In this document: one piece after another, positions 21,755 through 29,578 of the stretch | Numbering within the stretch: the first letter of the stretch is position 1 | Layout of the letters: each line of letters begins with the position of its first letter | Virus record (IMG/VR): IMGVR_UViG_3300028844_006010 | Location: 1-30,027 of that record | Origin: a virus | Reading direction: 5' to 3' (one strand) | Length of the DNA stretch: 30,027 nt | The notes under the pieces: model-generated | What the model saw: the letters and a program-made list of their open reading frames with translations, nothing else | Database searches by the model: none | What the model was told of the DNA's origin: nothing | Made by a program: the position numbers and the translations under genes

Positions 21755-23344
21755 ATGACAGCAACAAGCGCATACATTTCGAAGCCCGATGTCACGCTCA
21801 CCATGTTGCCGAGAGGCGGTGAGGTCGGCATTGAGCAACACCGGATTCTTCTGGTCGGACAACTTTTGTCTGCTGGTTCCGCTTCGGCTGGATGGGTTCA
21901 AGACGTTCCTAGATCAGACGCAGAAATCAACTCTATGTTCGGTGCAAGGTCACATCTTGCTATGATGGCGCGCGCCATCCGGAAGGTAAACAAGTGGACC
22001 GAAGTCGACGCCATTGCGCTGGCGGATGCCGGTGGTGCAACGCAAGGCACCGCAGTGGTAACGTTGACGGGCACGGCAACGCAAGCAAAGCGGGTGACGC
22101 TTAACATCGTCTCGGCTAGTGATCACAGCTACGCGATCGATGTTGAAGTCGGAGACGACGAAGCTGCGGCCAACGCAAAGTTCAAGGCCCTGATCGACGC
22201 TGACACTGAGGCACCGTTTACGGCTGCACTGTCCACAACTACAAGCACAGATGACACGCTAACGCTGACAGCAGCTAACGGTGGCACGATCTGCAACAAT
22301 TGGGGCATCAATTATTTAGGCGGCCCAGTGGCTGGCCTTGCAGTTGCGCTTACAGGTTGGACCGGCGGCGCTACAGATCCAACGCTGACGACGATATTCG
22401 ATCCTGTTGAGAACGTACGTTACCAGACTGTGATATATCCTGAAGCTTACACGATCACGTATTTGGCCACATGGATCGACGCGCGTAAAAACGTTGCTAA
22501 CGACGTCAAGGACGGGGTTGCTTTCATCTATAACAATGACAGCTTCGCCAACGTTAAGACGGCCGCGCTAGCGCGGAATAGCTCGGAGATCGTGTTCCTG
22601 CACAATGAAGCGCGTAACGACGCTTACTGGAAAGGGCCTCATTTCCTAGAAGCGCCAGATCAGATCTCGTCACAGATGGGTGCCATTCGCGCGCTTAGAT
22701 TCGAAACGGCACGACCAACGGCGGATGTCGTTTCGTCGATCGAGCCGCTCGATCAGTTTGGCGGCATCCATATGTGCACGCTGCCTTATTTTAACACGCG
22801 CTTCCAGAACCTTACACAGCCAGAACGTGGGACAGGTCTAACACAAGCAGAGCAAGGAAATTTGAATGACAATGGCGTCAGCGTGATAGGCGCCAATGAG
22901 TTCAATAACGCCATGCTGGCAGGAACGATCGTCACGACGTATCAAAACGACGATCCGGGCAACGAAGATGACACTTGGCAATACCTGAACTGGCGGGACA
23001 CACACTCTGTTGTTCGCGAGTATTTCTTCGCCAACATCAAAAAGAAGTTTCAGCAATATCGCATGAGCACCGGCGATGCCATTCCTGGCTATGCAATAGC
23101 CACTGAGCAGCTGGTTCGGGACTATGCAATGCGGCTTTACATTCAGCTCTCCGATGTCAGCGTCACAGTCAAGGGCCAAGAGCAGATAAAGCGCTTCAGG
23201 GACAATATGGTCATCACTGCAAAGCCGGATCAGCGTCTCTTTGAGTGTTACTTCTATGTCCCGATCCTTTCTCAAGCCGAAACCTTCAACGGCGGCGTCC
23301 GATTTAATTTCGGCGTGACTGTCGGAGCAACAGCTAACGTCTAG
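21755..23344 (+). CDS. Contractile tail sheath protein (Mu gpL-like)
   Basis: A 529-aa sheath subunit. The N-terminus (YISKPDVTLTMLPRGGEVGIEQHRILLVGQLLSAGSASAG, then DAEINSMFGARSHLAMMARAIRKVN) is typical of Mu gpL-like sheaths. A variable outer domain spans about 85-215 (many Thr/Ala repeats), followed by the conserved core (YPEAYTITYLATWIDARKN, PIEPLDQFGG-like IEPLDQFGG, WQYLNWRDTHSVVREY) and a C-terminal handshake segment (YFYVPILSQAETFNGGVRFNF). It makes the phage a myovirus and wraps the tube encoded by the next gene. Confidence 0.93.
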   Translation: MTATSAYISKPDVTLTMLPRGGEVGIEQHRILLVGQLLSAGSASAGWVQDVPRSDAEINSMFGARSHLAMMARAIRKVNKWTEVDAIALADAGGATQGTAVVTLTGTATQAKRVTLNIVSASDHSYAIDVEVGDDEAAANAKFKALIDADTEAPFTAALSTTTSTDDTLTLTAANGGTICNNWGINYLGGPVAGLAVALTGWTGGATDPTLTTIFDPVENVRYQTVIYPEAYTITYLATWIDARKNVANDVKDGVAFIYNNDSFANVKTAALARNSSEIVFLHNEARNDAYWKGPHFLEAPDQISSQMGAIRALRFETARPTADVVSSIEPLDQFGGIHMCTLPYFNTRFQNLTQPERGTGLTQAEQGNLNDNGVSVIGANEFNNAMLAGTIVTTYQNDDPGNEDDTWQYLNWRDTHSVVREYFFANIKKKFQQYRMSTGDAIPGYAIATEQLVRDYAMRLYIQLSDVSVTVKGQEQIKRFRDNMVITAKPDQRLFECYFYVPILSQAETFNGGVRFNFGVTVGATANV

Positions 23345-23353
23345 GAGGCTTAA

Positions 23354-23761
23354 ATGGCAACCGCTGAGCAATTCCAAATACTTTCAACACCGGGCGTCTA
23401 TGTAGACGGGCAACTTATCAAAGTTGTCCCGAACAGCGTTCGTATGCCGGAGCCGGGTGAGCGCACGGTCATGGCTGTTTCAGCCGGTGGCGGCTCGGTA
23501 TCTCACGTAGTCGGCGTCAATGCCGAGGCTCTTAAGGGTAGCGTGAGTTTTTCGATGTACGTGACTGGCGAGACTATTACAGCCGTCGAGGGTTGGGTCG
23601 CGAAATCGAACCGGGCCGAGCCTGTTACAATTTCTGTGGTGTCCGCAGCTCGAACATCTAGCTTCGAAAATATGTGGCTGACGGAGACACCAGAGTTTGC
23701 GCACGAAGCAGAAGGCCAAGTTGAGTTGACCTTCGAAGGCAACGTACCGGCTCACGCCTAA
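23354..23761 (+). CDS. Tail tube protein (Mu gpM-like)
   Basis: A 135-aa subunit of the inner tube, with AGGAGG 5 nt before the start, the best ribosome-binding site in the tail region and in line with a high copy number. The sequence alternates beta strands (STPGVYVDGQLIKVVPNSVRM, RTVMAVSAGGGSVSHVVGV, GSVSFSMYV, GQVELTFEGN), as in the gpM/tube fold. It directly follows the sheath and precedes the chaperone genes, exactly as in Mu. Confidence 0.88.
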   Translation: MATAEQFQILSTPGVYVDGQLIKVVPNSVRMPEPGERTVMAVSAGGGSVSHVVGVNAEALKGSVSFSMYVTGETITAVEGWVAKSNRAEPVTISVVSAARTSSFENMWLTETPEFAHEAEGQVELTFEGNVPAHA

Positions 23762-23794
23762 CCTGCGAGCACAAATAAATCGGGGGATTTAGAA

Positions 23795-24376
23795 ATGCCA
23801 CAAGTCAAAGGGATCGAGCTTGCAGAATTCAAGTACCCTCACCAGGGCGGATATGAGACCGCAACGTGGATCATTCTGCAAGCTCCGGGCTTGCGCCAGT
23901 ACGGCGTTCACAACCGAATGACAGCTTACATCATGCAAGCGTTTCGCAGCATGAAGAAAGACAATTTGATCGACGATCCATCACCAGATGACCCGATCAA
24001 CCCGACAGCTGACCAATCAGAAGACGATAACTCTGACCAGATCTTGGGCATGCTCGCGTTCGGCCTAGCCAACGAGCCTCAAGCCTATGAGAAGCTTTGC
24101 AATGATGTCCGGTCGCTGCTGACAAACAACCCCACATTATGCCGTATCGAAGGCACAAACGCTCCCATTTCAGACGAGGCGTGGGAGCATATCGCAGATA
24201 CCAACGGGCTAAACGGGATCAACAGAATCCTATCGGTGTTTGTGTCTTTTTTTATGGATCAGACGGCTACCCCGTCACAGAGCGCGAATGGGCCAGACAG
24301 GTCAACTACCTATGCCTCGCCTACGACGGAGCGCTCGATGTTGGGTACGCCACCACGTGTTCACAACGCGAATTGA
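23795..24376 (+). CDS. Tail assembly chaperone, unshifted form (Mu gp41-like)
   Basis: The 193-aa product of normal reading binds the tape measure protein and tube during tail assembly. GGGGGA precedes the start by about 8 nt. The sequence begins PQVKGIELAEFKYPHQGGYETATWIILQAPG and ends, beyond the slippery T7 at 24247-24253, in a low-complexity tail (DQTATPSQSANGPDRSTTYASPTTERS). Position between tube and tape measure is decisive; the sequence itself is poorly conserved in the family. Confidence 0.85.
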   Translation: MPQVKGIELAEFKYPHQGGYETATWIILQAPGLRQYGVHNRMTAYIMQAFRSMKKDNLIDDPSPDDPINPTADQSEDDNSDQILGMLAFGLANEPQAYEKLCNDVRSLLTNNPTLCRIEGTNAPISDEAWEHIADTNGLNGINRILSVFVSFFMDQTATPSQSANGPDRSTTYASPTTERSMLGTPPRVHNAN

Positions 24377-24450
24377 GATGGCTGCAGGAAGACTTGAGAC
24401 GCTACTCAAAAGCCGTTGAAGCAGATCAAAAGAAGCGGATTAAGCGATGA
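23795..24450 (+). CDS. Tail assembly chaperone, -1 frameshift fusion
   Basis: Slipping back one base at T-TTT-TTT (24247-24253) joins residues up to SVFVSFF to YGSDGYPVTEREWARQVNYLCLAYDG and on to DQKKRIKR, giving about 218 aa. This C-terminal frame is well-formed, carries a WARQVNYLCLA helix and a charged coiled-coil end, and its TGA overlaps the ATG of the tape measure gene (ATGA, 24447-24450), so ribosomes that shift are delivered to the tape measure start. This is the equivalent of lambda gpGT. The shift efficiency is unknown. Confidence 0.85.
24247..24253 (+). promoter_or_regulatory. Programmed -1 frameshift slippery heptamer
   Basis: Seven T in the exact X-XXY-YYZ phase: the zero-frame codons are TTT (24248-24250) and TTT (24251-24253), preceded by T24247. 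Both tRNAs can re-pair after a -1 slip. The -1 frame is open from here to 24450. I did not identify a strong downstream pseudoknot by eye. Confidence 0.88.
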
Positions 24451-26657
24451 GATTTACAGTTGAATATCTGTTCAACCTTCGTGATCGCTTCAGCTCGAAA
24501 GCTGGCGCGATGGCGCGAGCATCGACAAAAGCACGCACGTCAATCCACGCGACAGGTACCGCTTTCAACAAAATGGAGGGCGACGCTAACAGAGCAGGCG
24601 TAGCGGTCAACAAATTGGCTACGCGCATGCGATCTCTTAACACTGTCAGTCGTAACATTCGGTCTGGCGGTTTGGGCGGCATCATGACGGGCGTCGGCGG
24701 GGGAATGTTATCGCATCGGGTAACATCTACTTTGTTGAACTACGAAAAAGCCATGAACGTGGTGATGGCAAATATGGTGCGAGCCTTGGGCCCTGACGGC
24801 GAGGTTCTACTAAAAGGCGTGGCAGGGGGAGCTGCAGAGTCCGCCGCAATGATCGCTAAGTTGCGATCCGAAACGCAGAGGATCGCGCAGGTATCGATAT
24901 TCTCTCCAACAGAGGTTGCTGGCGGTTTGCTTGAGCTCGCGCGAGCGGGCTTCAAAGCCGAACAAGCATTGCGGATGCTACACCCTGTCATGCGCCTAGC
25001 CGGTGCTGCAAATGTTGACGCGGCTACGGCAACTGACATCGCAACCAATATTCAAAACAATTTTAAGATAAAGGCAGAGCAAACCGCCAAAACAGTCGAC
25101 CTTCTGGCGATGGCGGTATCCAATACCAACATGAACATCTCGCAGCTTGGTGAGGCGATGAAATTCGCGGGGCCGTCGTCGTTTGCCTCCGGCAGATCGC
25201 TGCAAGAGACCGTTGCGACAATTATGACGTTGGCCTCAGTCGGTCAGAAAGGCTCAATGGCAGGGACCGCTGTGGCTCGTCAGCTAGAGAGCCTATACAA
25301 AAAGTCGGGGCCAGCAACGAAAGCGCTTAAGGCAATCGGCCTTACGCAGGATGACTTTTTGATGCGGGATGGTAAATCCCTTCCAATTGTCGACATTCTT
25401 CAAAAGTTCAACCAAGCCAGCAAAAAGTTTGGCAACAAGAAAGTTCTGTCTGCGATTCAGGCGCTTATGGGCTCTCGAGGCGGCCGAGGCGCAAAAGTCC
25501 TCAAAGACATGATTCCTCTGATCGAGAAGAATATGAAACTGCTTGCCTTAGCGGAAGGGCGAGCAAAACTGATGGAAAGAGTGATGATGTCTGGCGTCTA
25601 CGGCGCCTACGAGCAGATGCGCGCATCTCTAATCGAGCTCGTTATAAAACTTGGTGGCGCCGGGCTTTCTGATGTTTTGACGAAAGCAGCCGACGCTGTG
25701 AAATCAGTAGCAAATGCGATTAGTGAACTATCACCAGAAACAAAAAAGTTTCTCGCCTACGCTCTTGCGATAACTATGGCGCTGTCATCGCTAATCATTC
25801 CTCTAGGCATTTTTGCTATGGCTCTCGGAGCCTTAGCCCCAGCGGCTGCTATGGCAGGATCGGTCCTAAACCGCATCGCAATGATGGCAGCACTGCCATT
25901 TTTTGCAACGATAGGAGCTACTGCTGGCTACATGGTGCATCGACTCACTGAACTTGTTGGGTTCGGTCCCAAGGTAACAACCTTTTTATATTATTATGCT
26001 CGCGCATTTGCCGGATTCACCGCTATTGGTTTAGCTATATCGGGGGTGGTAGCATACTTCTCAGAAATCAAGTCGTTTTTCTCAGGGTTTTTCTCTGGAA
26101 TAGCGGAAAACTGGCAAGGCTCCGAATTGCAGCAAGCTCTCTCTTGGGTGAGCGGTACACTCGAGAGCACAGTCAAATACCTTGCTGATCTGATGGGTTT
26201 TGAATTTAAGTCTGACGGCCTCACAGCTTTTTTTGAAGCTGGTGCAGCAGCAGCGAAAATCCTACTCAATCCTCTGGAAAGTATCAGGAAAGCGTTTGAA
26301 TATCTTCTCGGGCTGTTGGGTAGATCCGTGGGCCTAACAGGGGACGCTCGAGCAACAGCGTCGACTGCTGGAGCGAAACTTGGCTCGACGGCTGCGCTCA
26401 AAAACGCAACATCTGTCCAGAAAAGACAAGCCGCTATGAACGCTATGCTGATGCGTCATGAAAAATCGAAGCCATTATCTTTTGAAGGCGTTCAAAAATA
26501 CCGAGTGCAATCGACCGTCGATGTCAATTTTACAAACCCGACAGTCAACGTGAAAGTCGATGCAAGCGGCTTAGCAAATCGCCAGGTTCCATTGCCTGCT
26601 AGCGTGCAACCAAGGGGAACATCTACTGCTCTTCCAGGCGTGGAGAGCGGCTTATGA
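24447..26657 (+). CDS. Tape measure protein
   Basis: A 736-aa protein that fixes tail length and passes into the cell with the DNA. The N-terminal part has MTGVGGGMLSHRV, then the TP901-type segment with AKLRSETQRIAQVSIFSPTEVAGGLLELARAGFKAEQAL and SNTNMNISQLGEAMKFAGPSS, GTAVARQLESLYKK. Hydrophobic helices lie at about 430-500 (FLAYALAITMALSSLIIPLGIFAMALGAL, MMAALPFFATIGATAG) and near 515-535. At roughly 1.5 angstrom per residue the tail would be about 110 nm. The start is coupled to the stop of the frameshifted chaperone. Confidence 0.92.
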   Translation: MRFTVEYLFNLRDRFSSKAGAMARASTKARTSIHATGTAFNKMEGDANRAGVAVNKLATRMRSLNTVSRNIRSGGLGGIMTGVGGGMLSHRVTSTLLNYEKAMNVVMANMVRALGPDGEVLLKGVAGGAAESAAMIAKLRSETQRIAQVSIFSPTEVAGGLLELARAGFKAEQALRMLHPVMRLAGAANVDAATATDIATNIQNNFKIKAEQTAKTVDLLAMAVSNTNMNISQLGEAMKFAGPSSFASGRSLQETVATIMTLASVGQKGSMAGTAVARQLESLYKKSGPATKALKAIGLTQDDFLMRDGKSLPIVDILQKFNQASKKFGNKKVLSAIQALMGSRGGRGAKVLKDMIPLIEKNMKLLALAEGRAKLMERVMMSGVYGAYEQMRASLIELVIKLGGAGLSDVLTKAADAVKSVANAISELSPETKKFLAYALAITMALSSLIIPLGIFAMALGALAPAAAMAGSVLNRIAMMAALPFFATIGATAGYMVHRLTELVGFGPKVTTFLYYYARAFAGFTAIGLAISGVVAYFSEIKSFFSGFFSGIAENWQGSELQQALSWVSGTLESTVKYLADLMGFEFKSDGLTAFFEAGAAAAKILLNPLESIRKAFEYLLGLLGRSVGLTGDARATASTAGAKLGSTAALKNATSVQKRQAAMNAMLMRHEKSKPLSFEGVQKYRVQSTVDVNFTNPTVNVKVDASGLANRQVPLPASVQPRGTSTALPGVESGL

Positions 26658-27109
26658 GGTTGGATCGCATTAAGCGCGCTACATTCCGAGGCGTTTCCAT
26701 ATTAATACCCGAAGACACGGTCGAGGGCGGCCGCAATACGATCGAGCACAACTATCCCGACAGTAATCGTCGCTGGCTCGAAGACAACGGCGCTATGGTG
26801 GACAATTACAGAGTCCAAGGCATCGTTAGAGACTCTGAAGTGGGCGCGCTCAAAGCTGCATTAGATCGACCTGGCGTCGGGACTTTAAATCATCCTTGGC
26901 TTGGCCGCGCACGCGTAGCAGTCATGGGCCGATATTCGATGGTTCGGTCCGACCAGAATTTGGGATTTTTTAAAGTCGACATCCCTTTTGGAAAAACAGC
27001 TCAGACGGGTCTTACAATACGGGTCAAGGCGATACCGTCAACAGTCACAAGTAGAGCGTCAGACGGTGTATATTTGGCTCTACAGAAAATGGGGAGCGCT
27101 TGGCGATGA
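26654..27109 (+). CDS. DNA circularization protein N-terminal domain (Mu gpN-like, first half)
   Basis: A 151-aa protein containing only the conserved N-terminal domain of the gpN/DNA circularization family: KRATFRGVSILIPEDTVEGGRNTIEHNYPDSNRRWLEDNGAM, YRVQGIVRDSEVGALKAALDRPGVGTLNHPWLGRARVAVMGRYSM. The usual family protein has 400 or more residues; here the gene stops and the remainder is encoded by the next gene. It overlaps the tape measure gene and the next gene by 4 nt each. In Mu gpN it forms a ring in the tail tip or baseplate hub. Confidence 0.8.
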   Translation: MRLDRIKRATFRGVSILIPEDTVEGGRNTIEHNYPDSNRRWLEDNGAMVDNYRVQGIVRDSEVGALKAALDRPGVGTLNHPWLGRARVAVMGRYSMVRSDQNLGFFKVDIPFGKTAQTGLTIRVKAIPSTVTSRASDGVYLALQKMGSAWR

Positions 27110-27804
27110 TATCCACGCGATCCGTTCTGGCTGATGCTATCGTGATCGTGGCCGACGAGCTTATCACGCAATTCGGAGACGCTGCTACGACAGCTAAGCT
27201 CATCAAGCCACAATCTGCATCGTTGGTTGATCGGCCCTCAGACTTGGGCGACATGCTAGCTGAAGCTTTCCGAGAGCCTTTCGAGTCCGACATATCACAG
27301 ATCCGTTTAGTCAATGGGTGCAAGCGGGTCATAACTTATGCCGTTGATGCCATGAGCACTGATGCTGATGCGATCAATCCAACGACATATGATCTGGAGA
27401 TCAGAAAAGACAATCTAACCCTGTTCGCTGACACAATAAGAGCATCGGTCTTTTGTGATTTGGCGGACTCCATGGCTGGCCGCGATTATCAGACAGCCGA
27501 AGAAGTGTCGGCAGACGAAAACTACTTGAGCGATCTTTTTGGCCAAGTGCAAGCCTCGTCTCTTGATGGCGAAACGCTTCGATCGATGTCACAAGTTTTC
27601 GTGGCTGCCACAGAAGTCTTAGGTGAGCTTGAGCTACGGTTGCCGAGTATCATCGATGTTGAGATCAGCGAACTACCGGCTTCGACCTTATCCTCTATGC
27701 TTTACGACGACGATGATCGCGTTGATCAAATCGTTGCACTAAATCCATTGGCTAATCCCATTTTGTACGCTGGCACAGCTAAAGCGTTAGTGGAGCCGCT
27801 TTGA
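27106..27804 (+). CDS. Second half of a split gpN-like baseplate protein
   Basis: A 232-aa helical protein; ATG 27106 overlaps the previous stop (ATGA) and GGGGAG at 27091-27096 serves as ribosome-binding site. The middle has paired helices; the end reads LPASTLSSMLYDDDDRVDQIVALNPLANPILYAGTAKALV, which corresponds to the C-terminal LPARTLAHRLYGDA...D.I...N...HP-type segment of circularization proteins. It therefore supplies the C-terminal half of the protein whose N-terminal half is encoded just upstream. Both genes look intact and each has its own start, so this is a stable split and not a mutation. Confidence 0.65.
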   Translation: MISTRSVLADAIVIVADELITQFGDAATTAKLIKPQSASLVDRPSDLGDMLAEAFREPFESDISQIRLVNGCKRVITYAVDAMSTDADAINPTTYDLEIRKDNLTLFADTIRASVFCDLADSMAGRDYQTAEEVSADENYLSDLFGQVQASSLDGETLRSMSQVFVAATEVLGELELRLPSIIDVEISELPASTLSSMLYDDDDRVDQIVALNPLANPILYAGTAKALVEPL

Positions 27805-28955
27805 TGGCAGTGGTCACAGTCTCATTCAACGGATCTCCTTACGGTGGCTGGAAAGAGGTCGAGATCACCAACCAATTTGACCAGGCTGTCGGTGAGGCGA
27901 CTGTTCAGATGTCAATGACTCCTTATAGTGAAAATTTCCCCTGTCAGCTGGGCGATGTTGCGACCATTACAATCGACGGTCGACCTGTAGTCACCGGCCA
28001 TGTTCATACGGTAAGCGGCTCGGATGACTTTGGTTCTCACAACGTTCGAATCAATATTCGTGACAAGACGCAAGATCTGGTTGACTCAACTATTGGACCA
28101 AAACAAGAGGTAAAGCCGCCAGCTTCTTTAAAACGCGTTTGCGAAGACACGCTCAAAAGAATGAAGCTCAAGATCGGCGTCGTGGACAAGGTCTCTCCGC
28201 AGAATTTCAATCCTGCGGAGATGATCAAGGGCTGGATCGACGATCGAGGGCACAACTACTTAGACAGATATGCTAGGGCCCGTCAGTGTCTGCTTACAAC
28301 AGATGGCAAGGGCAATCTCGTAATCGACCGAAATCAGAAGCGGCGCGGGGCTCAAGCTTTGTTTCGTGGTCGGGAAGATAACCCCGCCAACAATATCGAA
28401 AAATCATCTTTGGAAGTGAGCGACGCGGGACGCCACAACGAACACAGCGCAGCTGGTCAAAAATCCCCGAACGATCGCAAACACTGGGAGTCAAAATCCA
28501 AGGGGGAAGCCTCGGCGCAATCTAACCCTGTGTCCAAAAATTTAGGGCGAGGTGTAGACACTTCTGTCCGTCCAGAGCGCAAGCAGCACTATAGGGGTGG
28601 GATCGGCGTTGAGGGAAAAACGCCGGAAGACGCAGCCAAGTGGAGAGCTAGCGTCGCTCGCGGGCGCGGCGTCGATTACACAGCCACCGTCTCTGGTTTT
28701 TATTGCAACGGCCAGCTCTGGTGGCCCGGCTACATAATACCAGTCAGTGATTCACACTGGAATCTCTCGACTGAAATGCTGATCAAGTCGGTGACGCTGC
28801 GAAAGTCTTTCGAAGGGGGGGAGACCACTGAAGTCAAGCTCACAGAGAAAAATGCGTTTTCGAACGAACCAGAGGCAAAAAAAGAGACCGGCAGGACCGG
28901 CAAAGGCGGCATCGGTAACACGCCGCCAGGAACTTATCCAGACGGGGGTTTCTGA
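27804..28955 (+). CDS. Baseplate hub protein (Mu gpP / gp44-like)
   Basis: A 383-aa gp27-like hub protein. Recognisable pieces are SFNGSPYGGWKEVEITNQFDQAVGEATVQMSM, GDVATITIDGRPVVTGHVHTVSGSDDFGSHNVRINIRDKTQDLVDSTI, and the characteristic GHNYLDRYARARQCLLTTDGKGNLVIDR. The second barrel follows (ARGRGVDYTATVSGFYCNGQLWWPGYIIPVSD), with a Gly/Pro-rich tail (GRTGKGGIGNTPPGTYPDGGF). The stop of the previous gene overlaps the start (TGATG). It joins tube and spike. Confidence 0.9.
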   Translation: MAVVTVSFNGSPYGGWKEVEITNQFDQAVGEATVQMSMTPYSENFPCQLGDVATITIDGRPVVTGHVHTVSGSDDFGSHNVRINIRDKTQDLVDSTIGPKQEVKPPASLKRVCEDTLKRMKLKIGVVDKVSPQNFNPAEMIKGWIDDRGHNYLDRYARARQCLLTTDGKGNLVIDRNQKRRGAQALFRGREDNPANNIEKSSLEVSDAGRHNEHSAAGQKSPNDRKHWESKSKGEASAQSNPVSKNLGRGVDTSVRPERKQHYRGGIGVEGKTPEDAAKWRASVARGRGVDYTATVSGFYCNGQLWWPGYIIPVSDSHWNLSTEMLIKSVTLRKSFEGGETTEVKLTEKNAFSNEPEAKKETGRTGKGGIGNTPPGTYPDGGF

Positions 28956-29317
28956 TGACAGACAGGAATATGTTTTACGCAGAATTGATAGAGGTCAGCG
29001 CAGACAAAGGCCCTTACATGCTGGCGCGAGCTGCTGCTGACGGCGATGAGTTTGACGTCAGAATTCACAATCAACACGGAGTGGCAAGCAACCCGCTAAA
29101 AGGCTCGCTAATATTGGTCAACTGTCCTGACGGCGATTTAGGGAAAGCGGTGGGAATGATCGAACCGCCGCCGGCCGACCGCATCGACCAACAAAAAGAG
29201 GGTGAGGTCAGGATTAAAAATCTCAAATCAGGAAAACAGCAAACCGTGGAGCTGGACGATAACGGCAATGTTCTTGTCACGTCGCCGAACGGGATTGTTC
29301 ACATCAACCCGGTTTAA
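28955..29317 (+). CDS. Baseplate spike protein, short (Mu gp45-like)
   Basis: A 120-aa protein: an OB-type domain (FYAELIEVSADKGPYMLARAAADGDEFDVRIHNQHGVASNPLKGSLILVNCPDGDLGKAVGMIEPP) followed by a short beta stalk (EVRIKNLKSGKQQTVELDDNGNVLVTSPNGIVHINPV). Mu gp45 has a longer stalk and its own metal-bearing tip; here the stalk stops early and a separate PAAR protein follows, which would form the tip. The start overlaps the hub stop by one base. Confidence 0.85.
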   Translation: MTDRNMFYAELIEVSADKGPYMLARAAADGDEFDVRIHNQHGVASNPLKGSLILVNCPDGDLGKAVGMIEPPPADRIDQQKEGEVRIKNLKSGKQQTVELDDNGNVLVTSPNGIVHINPV

Positions 29318-29320
29318 GCC

Positions 29321-29578
29321 ATGCCACTAATTGCTCGACTTGGAGACTCATCAACACACGGCGGCGCGATCATTACGTCGGCCAGTAAAAGCAAGTGTGA
29401 GGGCGCGCTAATCGCACGCAAGACAGACATTCTTGATTGTCCGATCCATGGGGCTAATCCGATTGTTGAGCACTCGACCAAGATGATGTGCGAGGGGCTT
29501 GAGGTGGCGCGGCACGGTGATGCGACGGAATGCGGGGCCAGGCTGATCTCCGGCGCAACAAAGAGCTTTGACGAATGA
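29321..29578 (+). CDS. PAAR-repeat spike tip protein
   Basis: An 85-aa protein with the PAAR pattern: ARLGDSSTHGGAIITSAS, KCEGALIARKTDILDCPIHG, MMCEGLEVARHGDATECGARLISGA. The repeated G.. (I/V)AR..D..(D/E)C pattern and the His/Cys residues (H13 in STHGG, C40 and H43 in DCPIHG, H66 and C72) suit a zinc-binding cone that sharpens the spike. The gene sits directly behind the short spike gene, and no other tip protein is seen. Confidence 0.88.
   Translation: MPLIARLGDSSTHGGAIITSASKSKCEGALIARKTDILDCPIHGANPIVEHSTKMMCEGLEVARHGDATECGARLISGATKSFDE

Noticed and set aside
22838-23377. 179-aa minus-strand frame inside the sheath gene
   Set aside because: Shadow of the sheath coding sequence with no ribosome-binding site of its own.
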